Origin: Burkholderiaceae bacterium
GTDB taxonomy: Bacteria > Pseudomonadota > Gammaproteobacteria > Burkholderiales > Burkholderiaceae_E
Length of the DNA stretch: 64,000 bases
Reading direction: 5' to 3'
Assembly: GCA_021166725.1 (NCBI GenBank)
Contig: JAJPES010000065.1
Coordinates: forward strand, 20,962 to 84,961
Shown piece after piece: positions 19,481 through 28,357 of this stretch. The first letter of the stretch is position 1. Every line of letters begins with the position of its first letter. A model generated the notes under the pieces. The model was given only the letters and a program-made list of their open reading frames with translations, ran no database searches and was not told where the DNA came from. The position numbers and the translations under genes were made by a program.

Positions 19481-21199
19481 ATGTTCAGCCTGCACGGCAT
19501 CGGCGTCGGCGGCGGGATCGTCATCGGACGAGCGCGCCGGCTGGAAGCGAGCGAGCGCGACGTGCCGCGCTACCGTGTCTGCGACGACCAGGTCGAGCGC
19601 GAGCTGGCGCGGCTCGAGACGGCGATCGAGGTGGTCAAGGCCGAACTGCAGGCGATCGCCGAGCAGCTGCCGGAGGAAGGCCCCGCCGAAGCGCGCGCGC
19701 TGCTCGACGTGCACGCGATGATCCTCGACGATCCGGCACTGGTCGATGCGGCGCGCGACAGCGTGCGCGAGCACCTGCGCAACGCCGAGTGGGCCTTCGC
19801 CGCGCAGGCCACGCACCTTGCTGCGCAGTTCGACGAGATCGACGACGAGTACCTGCGCGAGCGCGGGCGCGACGTGCTGCAGGTCGCCGACCGCGTGACG
19901 CGCGTGCTTTCCGGGTCGCGCACGCGCACGTATACCGGACGCGACGAGCCGCGCATCTTCGTTGCCGAAGACCTCTCGCCGGCCGACATGCTTTCGCTGC
20001 GCTCCGCGGTGGGCTTCGCGATCGACCAGGGCGGCGCCACTTCGCATACGGCGATTCTCGCGCGCGGGATGAACGTCCCGGCCGTCGTCGGCGCCGGCCT
20101 GGCCAGCCGGCTGATCGCCGACGACGACTGGCTCGTGCTCGACGGCGAGCAGGGCGTCGTCATCGTCGCGCCCGACGAAAGCGTGCTGTCTCAGTACCGC
20201 CATCTGCAGGCGTTGAGCCTGCGCGAGCGCGAGGCGCTGCAGAAGCTGTTGCACGTGCCGGCAATCACGAAGGACGGCACGTCGATCCAGCTGTGCGCGA
20301 ACATCGAGCGGCCCGACGAAGCGGTTGCGGCGCTCGCCGGCGGTGCCGAGGGCGTCGGCCTGTTCCGCTCGGAGTTCCTGTTCCTGAACCGGCGCGAGCT
20401 GCCGGACGAAGACGAGCAGTACGAGGCCTACCGCGAAGCGGTGGTGGCGATGCAGGGGCGGCCCGTGACGATTCGCACGCTCGACGTAGGCGCCGACAAG
20501 GCGCTCGCGCGCAGCGGCGCGCAGATCGCGCAGAATCCGGCGCTGGGCCGGCGCGCGATCCGCTACTGCCTGTCGCAACCGACGATGTTCCTCGCGCAGC
20601 TGCGCGCGATCCTGCGCGCCTCGGCGCACGGTCCGGTGCGGCTGCTGATCCCGATGCTCGCGCACGGGCACGAGATCGACCAGACGCTGCGCCTGATCGG
20701 CATCGCCAAGGTGCAACTGAGCGAGCGCGGCATCGCCTTCGACGAGGGCATGCCGGTGGGCGGCATGGTCGAGATCCCGGCGGCGGCGCTGTCGGCCAGT
20801 CTGTTCGTGCGCCGGCTCGATTTCCTGTCGATCGGCACCAACGATCTCACGCAATACACGCTGGCGATCGACCGCGCGGACCACGAGGTCGCGTCGCTCT
20901 ACGAACCCTTCCACCCGTCGGTGCTGCGGCTGGTGGCGATGACGATCCGCGCCGCGCGGCGCGCCGGCAAGCCGGTGGCGGTGTGCGGCGAGATGGCCGG
21001 CGACTGGGGCGCCGCGCACCTGCTGCTCGGCATGGGCTTGCGCGAGTTCTCGATGCACCCGGCGAGCCTGCTGCGCGTCAAGCGCGAGATCCTTCGCGCC
21101 GACGTGACGCAGCTGGCGCCGCGGGTGGCGCGGCTGCTGCAGGCGGTCGATCCGCTGCGGATGCGCGCGCAGCTCGCGCGGCTCGTCGGCGCACCCTGA
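19481..21199 (+). CDS. ptsI: phosphoenolpyruvate--protein phosphotransferase (EI)
   Basis: GGATSHTAILARGMNVPAVVG...GVGLFRSEFLFLNR...SIGTNDLTQYTLAIDR. Confidence 0.96.
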   Translation: MFSLHGIGVGGGIVIGRARRLEASERDVPRYRVCDDQVERELARLETAIEVVKAELQAIAEQLPEEGPAEARALLDVHAMILDDPALVDAARDSVREHLRNAEWAFAAQATHLAAQFDEIDDEYLRERGRDVLQVADRVTRVLSGSRTRTYTGRDEPRIFVAEDLSPADMLSLRSAVGFAIDQGGATSHTAILARGMNVPAVVGAGLASRLIADDDWLVLDGEQGVVIVAPDESVLSQYRHLQALSLREREALQKLLHVPAITKDGTSIQLCANIERPDEAVAALAGGAEGVGLFRSEFLFLNRRELPDEDEQYEAYREAVVAMQGRPVTIRTLDVGADKALARSGAQIAQNPALGRRAIRYCLSQPTMFLAQLRAILRASAHGPVRLLIPMLAHGHEIDQTLRLIGIAKVQLSERGIAFDEGMPVGGMVEIPAAALSASLFVRRLDFLSIGTNDLTQYTLAIDRADHEVASLYEPFHPSVLRLVAMTIRAARRAGKPVAVCGEMAGDWGAAHLLLGMGLREFSMHPASLLRVKREILRADVTQLAPRVARLLQAVDPLRMRAQLARLVGAP

Positions 21200-22295
21200 A
21201 CTTGCGTCCGAGGTGCCGCGCGAGCATCGGCGGCGGCATCCGGATCCAGTGCGAGCGGGCGTACAGCAGCAGCCGCGCCGCGCGCGCTGCGCGGTTCGTC
21301 GCATCGGGGTGCATCGGAAACAGCGCGAGCGGCATCAGGCGATCGGTGAGACGCACCACTGCAGCCGGCGGAGCGCCCGCCTGCGATGCTTCGATCAGCT
21401 CGGCGGGAATCGGCGTGCCGAGGCAACGCTGCGCCTGGCGCAGCGCGTGGAATGCCGGACGCGCGAGATCGAGCGCCTCGGCGCGCGGCCAGAATTCGTC
21501 CCGGAAGCCGGGCTCGTGCGTCGCGAAGTGGCGCAGCAGTTCGTCGATGTCGACGAGATCGCGCAGCGCATCGGCGAGGTCGGAGCTCGACATCAGGTGC
21601 GCCATCGCGTGCAGCGTCATGTCGATCGGCGACAGTACGTGCAGTGCGGTACCGGGCAACGGGCGAGCATGCTCGAGCAACAGTCGCGCTTCCGGCCTGG
21701 CGCGTCCCGTCGACATCACGATGTTGTGGTGCAGGTCGACTTCGACCCGGCGCTCGGCGTGGCGCAGCGGCGGCAACTCGTGCGACCAGCTGCGGTAATA
21801 GCGGTCGTCGTGCTCGTCGAGCGGCACGGCCGTCCAGCCGCGCTGGCGCAGCCGCGACTCGACGTCGGCGAGTCGTTCGCGCGGCAGCATCAGGTCGACG
21901 TCGACGAGGTGGCGACCGACTGCGTTCGGCAGTCCACCCAGCGCGTAGGCGCAGCCCTTGAGCGCGACGAGCGGCGCAGGCAACTCGTCGCGCAGCGCGT
22001 GGATCACCCGATCGAGTTCCCACAGCGCAGCGCGACGCTGCGCCTCGGCGTGGGCGAGCGCCCCGAGCAATTGATCGACGGCCGCTCGGGGCAGCGCGTC
22101 GAGCAGCCCTGCCTCGCGCAACTGCCACCCGATGCGCGCGAGCAGCCTTGCGCGCCGCAGCACGCGCAGCAGCAAATCCAGGTCGCGCGGCGGCAGGCCG
22201 ACGATGCGATGCGGCTCGCGCAGTGCAGCGACGACGAGCCCCGCGACGCGCGTCGCGGGCGATGCGTCGACGCCGAGGGCCTCGCGTTCAGGCAT
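21078..22295 (-). CDS. nucleotidyltransferase family protein (NTP_transf_5-like; HPr-rel-A cassette member)
   Basis: LVALKGCAYALGGLPNAVGRHLVDVDLMLPRERLADVESRLRQRGW...EVDLHHNIV; start overlaps the kinase stop by 8 bp. Confidence 0.8.
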   Translation of the reverse strand: MPEREALGVDASPATRVAGLVVAALREPHRIVGLPPRDLDLLLRVLRRARLLARIGWQLREAGLLDALPRAAVDQLLGALAHAEAQRRAALWELDRVIHALRDELPAPLVALKGCAYALGGLPNAVGRHLVDVDLMLPRERLADVESRLRQRGWTAVPLDEHDDRYYRSWSHELPPLRHAERRVEVDLHHNIVMSTGRARPEARLLLEHARPLPGTALHVLSPIDMTLHAMAHLMSSSDLADALRDLVDIDELLRHFATHEPGFRDEFWPRAEALDLARPAFHALRQAQRCLGTPIPAELIEASQAGAPPAAVVRLTDRLMPLALFPMHPDATNRAARAARLLLYARSHWIRMPPPMLARHLGRKFRVRRRAARAARASAADRPPAAAAPPAAPAASRRREGSRA

Positions 22296-23217
22296 CGACC
22301 GGTTCTACCAGCGCCTCGAGCGCCTCGACCGCTTCGTCGAGCGACGAATAGCGAAGGCGCATCCGGCGCGATGCGCCGACGATCTTCTTCACGGTGTCGA
22401 ACGCCGGTTCGCCGAGCAGTTCGTAATTGAAGGCGTTGGTGGCCAGCGAGAAGAAGGCTCGATCCGCGGGAACGGGTTCGAGCTCGAGTGCGGCGTCCGC
22501 AGCCCAGCGCGGAAAGACGATCCAGGCCGCGCGCGCCGTTTCGCTCGCTCGCGCGACGCTGTCGGAGGGCGCGCGCAGATGCACGATGTCGCCTTTTGCG
22601 GTCGCCTCGATGCGCGGCCCGAAGAACGCGTCGGGCGCGAATGCGCGCAGCACGTCGATCGATTCGTTCTTCAGCGGCATCGGTCGCGGAAAAGGAACGA
22701 AGTCCATCGTGCCGGGACGTACGAGGCCGAACTCGTCGGACAACAGGCGCCAGCCGCGATGCGCGAGTGCCGCGCACAGCGTCGTCTTTCCGTGGCCGGG
22801 CATCGCCGGCATGACGAGAGCGCGGCCGTCGCGCTCGAGTACCGCGGCGTGCAGCATCAGGAAGCCGTGGAAGCGCAGTGCGACGACGAGGTTCAACCCC
22901 CATTCGAGAACCGCGAGCGCGTGCGCCGCGGGCCGGTCTTCGTGCGGCGCGCGCCCGTCCACTCGAAAGCGCACGCGTCGGGCGGAGCCCGGCCCGCGAA
23001 GCGGCGCTTCGCACAGCGACACATGACCGTGGAAGACGCGCTCGTCGTCGACCAGCGGGTAGTTGCGATACAGCGCATGCAGGGCTCGCGCGGGCTCGCG
23101 CAGGCCGACGGTCATGCGCAAGTCGAAGGGGCCGATGCGCAGCCCGAGGCCGCCGCGAATTCGCTCGACGAACGTTTCGGCGTCGATCGTGGCGACTGTT
23201 GCCGCAACGTCGTTCAC
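22288..23217 (-). CDS. HprK-related kinase A (P-loop kinase)
   Basis: GTG start overlapping the upstream stop (GTGA); VLERDGRALVMPAMPGHGKTTLCAALAHRGWRLLSDEFGLVRPGTMDFVPFPRPMPLKN. Confidence 0.85.
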   Translation of the reverse strand: MNDVAATVATIDAETFVERIRGGLGLRIGPFDLRMTVGLREPARALHALYRNYPLVDDERVFHGHVSLCEAPLRGPGSARRVRFRVDGRAPHEDRPAAHALAVLEWGLNLVVALRFHGFLMLHAAVLERDGRALVMPAMPGHGKTTLCAALAHRGWRLLSDEFGLVRPGTMDFVPFPRPMPLKNESIDVLRAFAPDAFFGPRIEATAKGDIVHLRAPSDSVARASETARAAWIVFPRWAADAALELEPVPADRAFFSLATNAFNYELLGEPAFDTVKKIVGASRRMRLRYSSLDEAVEALEALVEPVDA

Positions 23218-23516
23218 ATCGGGGCCGACTCGATGAGCCCGACGGTCTCGAGGTGCTGCAGCAGGTTCGCGACGTGGTGCAGGAATTGCGGATCGGGCTT
23301 GACGTCCTGCAGTTCGGCCAGCGCAAACGCCGCCTCGGCGGCATTGCGTGGCTCGATCAGGCACTCGCGCAGCAGCAGTGCCGCGCCTTCGTTCAGGAAA
23401 TGCGTCTGCCCGGACGGCCGGTGATAGAGGACGTGTCCGGACTCGGAATGCGCCCAGGCGAAGGGCGCGCCGGACGGAACCCGCCAGCGTGGCGGTCCGC
23501 CGGCGGGCGGGTTCAT
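23214..23516 (-). CDS. PqqD-family peptide chaperone-like protein (HPr-rel-A system)
   Basis: RWRVPSGAPFAWAHSESGHVLYHRPSGQTHFLNEGAALLLRECLIEPRNAAEAAFALAEL; ATGA overlap with the upstream gene. Confidence 0.78.
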   Translation of the reverse strand: MNPPAGGPPRWRVPSGAPFAWAHSESGHVLYHRPSGQTHFLNEGAALLLRECLIEPRNAAEAAFALAELQDVKPDPQFLHHVANLLQHLETVGLIESAPM

Positions 23517-24025
23517 ACGTCGGTGATGTTCACGCGCACGCCGAACGACGCGATCGAAAGCGCCGAGACGAAGGCGCCGTGGACACCGTCGTTCACGTTC
23601 TTCTCGGCGAGGTTCTGCGCGTTGTTGCAGTTGCCGTTCGGCGAGTAGTAGTACGTGCCGCCCTGGTCGCACATCTCGGTTGTCGAGACGTCTGCGTATG
23701 TGGGCTTGCCATTGGAACCGGTGCCGTCGTACTTGCAGTACGTGCGGCCAGGCGTGAACCTGGTGACCTCGATCGGCCCGGTGTCCGGGACGAACCAACC
23801 CTTGTCGTTTCCGCCCAGGCCAGGATCCTTGGCGCAAAAGGCCGTTTCGGTTTCGGATCTCGCAAGAACGGCGCTGGTGCGCGCGATTTCGGCCGCGACG
23901 CCCTGGCGCAGCGAGAAGATCGTCGGCATCGCGACGAGCAACGCGCGCCGGCCGGTGGAGGGGATGCGATTCGAGGAAGGCGCCGAGGTCCATGCATCGC
24001 CCGGCCTGCCAATGGACTCGTTCAT
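23513..24025 (-). CDS. uncharacterised 170-aa protein heading the HPr-rel-A-type operon; hydrophobic N-terminal segment and four Cys after it
   Basis: RRALLVAMPTIFSLRQGVAAEIARTSAV...AFCAKDPG...TYCKYDGTGSNG...EMCDQGGTYYYSPNGNCNNAQN; GGGGAG ahead of the ATG; stop overlaps the pqqD-like start. Confidence 0.7.
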   Translation of the reverse strand: MNESIGRPGDAWTSAPSSNRIPSTGRRALLVAMPTIFSLRQGVAAEIARTSAVLARSETETAFCAKDPGLGGNDKGWFVPDTGPIEVTRFTPGRTYCKYDGTGSNGKPTYADVSTTEMCDQGGTYYYSPNGNCNNAQNLAEKNVNDGVHGAFVSALSIASFGVRVNITDV

Positions 24026-24166
24026 CTGTTGCTCCCCGCCACCCGTTCTTGTCTTTCAAAAGACCATGCAAGAATTACGCCAATTCGCGTGCTTTCAGGG
24101 GAAATCTGGGTACCGAAGCGCCTGGCAGACGCGTTGTGTAAAGCCTGCCGACATCCTGCGCCGAAG

Positions 24167-25453
24167 TCAGCCCTTCGGTGGCTGCGGCAACCGTGCGAAC
24201 AGCCACGCCCCCGTGCCGAGCATCAACGCGATCGTCGCGAACGCTGCCGTGAAAGGCGGCCAACCGCGCGCCACCGCGAACGACGCCACAGCACCGGTCA
24301 GCCACTGCATCAACGCCACGCCGAGGAACAGCGCCATCGTGAACAGCGACAGCGCGCGTCCCGTCATCGAGGCGGGATAGGCGTCGCGCACGTCCGGGTA
24401 CTGCAGCACGCCGTAGCCGAAGAGCAGCGAGAAGGCGATCGAGATCGCCACGTCGAACCAGGCGTTGAAGCCGGGTGCGAGCAGCACGAACAGCGCCGCG
24501 CAGCCGAGCGTTCCGCCGAGCAGCCAGCGTCGCCGCGTCGCGCGTCCCGGGTCGAGTCGGCCGAACAGCGGCGGGCTGATCATCGATGCCACCGACACCG
24601 CGATCGCGACATTGCCGCTGGCCACGAGCGAGAAGCCGTAGCGATCGACCAGCAGCGGCCCGAGCCACAGTCCGCGCAGCGAGACGAAAGCGGCGTAACT
24701 GACCGTGGCCAGCGCGAGGATGCCCCAGGTATGCGGCATCGCGAACAACGACGCGAAGCCGCGCAGGGCCTGTCCGAGCGACTCGCGTTCGGTGTCCTGC
24801 GGTGAATCCGTCGCCGCCGTCGTCGAACGCTCGCCGTCGACGCGGGTCGAAGGCGCTTCCCGTTCCCGCACGAAGTGCGCGATCGCCAGCCACGCCACGG
24901 CCGACAGAACGCCGAGCGCGACGAAGCCCGAGCGCCACGTGCCCATCTCGATCAACCAGGCGAGCGGCGTGCCGGTGACGAGCATGCCCATGCCGCCGAG
25001 CCCCAGCACGAGCCCCGACACCGATGCGTAGCGCGCGGCCGGAAAGCGCTGCGCGATGAACACCGTGCAGACGAGGAAGGCCGGTGCGCAGCCGATGCCG
25101 ATCAGCGCCTGGCCGACGAGCAGCACGCCGAACCGATCCGTGTACGCGGACAGTGCCGATCCGACGATGGTGAGCGGGAACGCGACGAGCACCGTGCGAC
25201 GCACGCCGTACAGGTCGATGCCGATGCCCATCAACAACTGCAGCGCGCCGAATGCGAGATGGAAGGTTCCGGCGAACACGCCGAGCGCCTGCGGGCCGAG
25301 CCCGAATTCCGCCTGCAGTTGCGGCGCCATGATCGCCGCCACCGTGCGATAGGCCTGGCTCAGCGCGAAGCCGCCGGTGAGCGCGAGCAGCATCGCCCAG
25401 GCGGATGACGAATGTCCGGAGGGGCGGGAGCGAAAGGCGGAATCGGCGGGCAT
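24167..25453 (-). CDS. MFS transporter
   Basis: 12-TM-like pattern, GIDLYGVRRTVLVAFPLTIVG; similar architecture to the MFS gene at 4067. Confidence 0.85.
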   Translation of the reverse strand: MPADSAFRSRPSGHSSSAWAMLLALTGGFALSQAYRTVAAIMAPQLQAEFGLGPQALGVFAGTFHLAFGALQLLMGIGIDLYGVRRTVLVAFPLTIVGSALSAYTDRFGVLLVGQALIGIGCAPAFLVCTVFIAQRFPAARYASVSGLVLGLGGMGMLVTGTPLAWLIEMGTWRSGFVALGVLSAVAWLAIAHFVREREAPSTRVDGERSTTAATDSPQDTERESLGQALRGFASLFAMPHTWGILALATVSYAAFVSLRGLWLGPLLVDRYGFSLVASGNVAIAVSVASMISPPLFGRLDPGRATRRRWLLGGTLGCAALFVLLAPGFNAWFDVAISIAFSLLFGYGVLQYPDVRDAYPASMTGRALSLFTMALFLGVALMQWLTGAVASFAVARGWPPFTAAFATIALMLGTGAWLFARLPQPPKG

Positions 25454-25532
25454 CGATGGCAGAGAGCGGACGGCGACGATGCCGTCGGCGGAGGTCGAAG
25501 AGGGAAATCCCCCTGGCCGCAGGGACTGCCGA

Positions 25533-26468
25533 CTATAAGCCCTGCCGGCGGCCGCGCATGGAGCGAAGCGTGCTCGCGATCGGATGGGGCCCGGCGAGCA
25601 GTTCGATCAGCGCTTGTGCGGCCACCGAAGGCGAGCGCCCGGCGCGCCGGATCATTCCCATCGTCCGCTCGATGCGCGGAGAGTGCAGCGGCACCTCGGC
25701 CAACCCGGCGAAGGCCAGCAGCGGCGTCGTCGACGACGGCAGCGCGGCCACGCCCAGGCCCTCGCGCACGAGTGCGCCGACGGTGGCGAGGTGCGCCGCG
25801 TCGTAGCCGCCGCGCGCATCGATTCCGGCCTGCGCGCAAGCGGCTTCGATGTGCTGGCGCACGCTGGAGGTTCGCGACATCGAGACCATCGGCGAGCTCT
25901 TCAGCATCTGCTGCCACGAGATCGAGCGTCGGCGCGCCAGCGGATGGTCGTGACGGCACAGCATCACGAAGCGGTCGACCAGCATCGGCGCGAAGCTGAA
26001 ACAGCGCTCGTCCGCGGGGGCGACCGTCAGGCCGAAATCGGCTCTGCCGCTTTCGACGAGTTCCTGGATCTCGTCATGCAGTGTGTCGCGGATCGCCACG
26101 TCGATGCCGGGGTGCAGGCGCTTGAGCCGCGCCAGCGCGCGCGGCAGCGTGAGCGCGGCGAGCGAGGGGAGCGCCGCGACGACGACGCGACCGCGGCGAC
26201 GCGCGAGGTAGTCGCGCAGGTTGCCGGTAACCGCGTCGAACTCCTCGATCAGCCTCGACGCCAGGCGCAGCAGTTCCTGGCCTTCGGCGGTCAGTGCAAG
26301 CCGGCGCGTCGTCCGATCGAACAGGCGCACGTCGAGCACGAACTCGAGCTTGCGCACGGCCGCGCTGAGCGCCGGCTGCGAAAGGTGCAGGCGCGCGGCG
26401 GCTTCGCGAAAGCTGCCGAGTTCGGCCACCGCGCGAAATGCCTGGAGCTGGCGAAGCGTCACATTCAT
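25533..26468 (-). CDS. LysR family transcriptional regulator
   Basis: MNVTLRQLQAFRAVAELGSFREAAARLHLSQPALSAAVRKLEFVLDVRLFDRTTRRLALTAEGQ. Confidence 0.93.
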   Translation of the reverse strand: MNVTLRQLQAFRAVAELGSFREAAARLHLSQPALSAAVRKLEFVLDVRLFDRTTRRLALTAEGQELLRLASRLIEEFDAVTGNLRDYLARRRGRVVVAALPSLAALTLPRALARLKRLHPGIDVAIRDTLHDEIQELVESGRADFGLTVAPADERCFSFAPMLVDRFVMLCRHDHPLARRRSISWQQMLKSSPMVSMSRTSSVRQHIEAACAQAGIDARGGYDAAHLATVGALVREGLGVAALPSSTTPLLAFAGLAEVPLHSPRIERTMGMIRRAGRSPSVAAQALIELLAGPHPIASTLRSMRGRRQGL

Positions 26469-26558
26469 AAACCGATTCGATCAATACATCCGATAAATCG
26501 ATTTGCCAAGCGTTTCGAGCGACAGGCAACCTCGTCCGATGGTGCGAGGAAGGGTCGA

Positions 26559-27959
26559 ATGACGGCGCAAGGCGCGGTGCTGGTCGGTTGCGGGGCCGGT
26601 TTCTCGGGAGACCGGCTCGATGCGCCGCTGCCCGTCGTGCGCAGCCTCGTACGCTCGCGCCGGCCGGCGGCGATCATGTTCGAGACGCTGGGCGAGCGCA
26701 CGCTCGCGCTCGCGCAACTCGCCCGGCTCGAGGACCCGGGCAGGGGCTACGAGCCGCTGCTCGAGCGGATGCTCGAACCGATCCTCGCCCTCTGCCTCGA
26801 GCACCGGGTCGCGATCCTCGGCAATTTCGGTGCGGCCAACCCACCCGCTGCGGCGAAAGCGATCCGCGCGCTGGCGCAGCGCCTCGGCTGCCGCGCGCCG
26901 CGCATCGCCGTCGTCACCGGGGACGACCTGGTCGCGGGAGCGATGCTCGCCCACCTCGAGCAGGAAGACGGCTCGCCGTGCGCGTCGGAGCGCGTGTTGA
27001 GCGCGAACGCCTACCTCGGCGCGCAACCGCTGATCGACGCGCTCGCTGCCGATGCCGACGTGGTCGTGACCGGACGCGTGGCCGACCCGGCGCTCGCGCT
27101 CGCTGCGTTCGCGCACCACCACGGCTGGTCGCTCGCGCAGCGCGAGCGCGTCGCGGCGGGAACGCTCGCCGGACACCTGCTCGAGTGCGGCGCGCAGGTC
27201 AGCGGCGGCTACTACGCCGACCCCGGCTTCAAGGACGTTCCCGATCCGCACCGCATCGGCTTCCCGATCGTCGAGATGCGCTCCGATGGTTCCTTCGTGA
27301 TCGGCAAGGCCGACGACACCGGAGGGCTGGTCGACCGGCACACGGTGGCCGAGCAGATCCTCTACGAGATCCACGATCCGTCGCGCTACCTCACGCCCGA
27401 CGTCGTGCTCGACGTCACGCAGGTCGAGATTGCCGAGGCCGGGCCGAATCGCGTCGCCGTCGGCGGTGCGATCGGGCACGCGCGTCCCGAGCGGCTGAAG
27501 GTCACCGTGGGGCACGAAGCGGGCTGGATCGGCGAGGCCGAGATCTCGTACGCCGGCCCGAACGCCGTTGCGCGCGGGCAGCTGGCCATCGACGTCGTGC
27601 GTCGCCGGCTCGGCGACGACGTGCGCATGCGCGCCGACCTGATCGGGGTGGCGAGCGTCTTCAACGACGACGCCGGTCGCTTCCTCGACGCGTGTGCCGC
27701 CGAAGGCGGGCACGAGGCGCGCGACCAGGACGTGCGCGAGCGGCAAGCGCGCGAACTGCGCGACGTCCGCGTGCGCATCGCCGTCGCCGGCGAGTCGAAG
27801 GAGCTCGTTGCGCGCGCCGGCGAGGAGGTACTCGCGCTCTACACCTGCGGTCCCGCCGGCGGCGGCGGCGTACGCAGCTCGGTGCGCCGGCGCATCGCGA
27901 CGAGTTCGGCGTACATCGCGCGCGAGCGCGTCGCGCCGTCGGTGGAGATCGTCGGATGA
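26559..27959 (+). CDS. acyclic terpene utilization AtuA-like (DUF1446) protein
   Basis: VLVGCGAGFSGDRLDAPLPVVRS...IMFETLGERTLALAQLAR...ILGNFGAANPPAAAKAI...VVVTGRVADPALALAAF. Confidence 0.85.
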   Translation: MTAQGAVLVGCGAGFSGDRLDAPLPVVRSLVRSRRPAAIMFETLGERTLALAQLARLEDPGRGYEPLLERMLEPILALCLEHRVAILGNFGAANPPAAAKAIRALAQRLGCRAPRIAVVTGDDLVAGAMLAHLEQEDGSPCASERVLSANAYLGAQPLIDALAADADVVVTGRVADPALALAAFAHHHGWSLAQRERVAAGTLAGHLLECGAQVSGGYYADPGFKDVPDPHRIGFPIVEMRSDGSFVIGKADDTGGLVDRHTVAEQILYEIHDPSRYLTPDVVLDVTQVEIAEAGPNRVAVGGAIGHARPERLKVTVGHEAGWIGEAEISYAGPNAVARGQLAIDVVRRRLGDDVRMRADLIGVASVFNDDAGRFLDACAAEGGHEARDQDVRERQARELRDVRVRIAVAGESKELVARAGEEVLALYTCGPAGGGGVRSSVRRRIATSSAYIARERVAPSVEIVG

Positions 27960-28357
27960 GCGGCATCGAGCAAGCAAGCCCGAGCCGCGAAACCGACGGC
28001 TTCGTCGACGTGCCGCTGCACCGCGTTGCCCACGCCCGTGCCGGCGACAAGGGCGACCGGCTCAATGTCAGCGTGATCGCATACCGTGCCGAGTGCTATC
28101 CGCTGCTGTGCGAACAGCTGAGCGCCGAGCGCGTCGCGCGGCGCTTCGCGCACCGCAGCCCCGGCGTCGTGCGGCGCTACGAGTTGCCGCGCCTGTGGGC
28201 GCTGAATTTCGTCGTCGACGACGTGCTCGAGGGCGGCGTCAACGACGCGTTGAATCTCGACGGACACGGCAAGACGCATTCGTACCTGGTGCTGTCGATG
28301 ACGGTTCGCGTGCCGCGCGAACTGCTGGATCCCACGAAGGAGGAACCCGAAAGATGA
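27956..28357 (+). CDS. AtuA-associated small protein (AtuA C-terminal-like domain)
   Basis: VPLHRVAHARAGDKGDRLNVSVIAYRAECYPLL...LPRLWALNFVVDDVLEGGVNDALNLDGHGKTHSYLVLSM; ATGA coupling to AtuA-like gene. Confidence 0.75.
   Translation: MSGIEQASPSRETDGFVDVPLHRVAHARAGDKGDRLNVSVIAYRAECYPLLCEQLSAERVARRFAHRSPGVVRRYELPRLWALNFVVDDVLEGGVNDALNLDGHGKTHSYLVLSMTVRVPRELLDPTKEEPER

Noticed and set aside
19388-21304. 638-aa minus ORF
   Set aside because: Antisense to ptsI; no recognisable motifs
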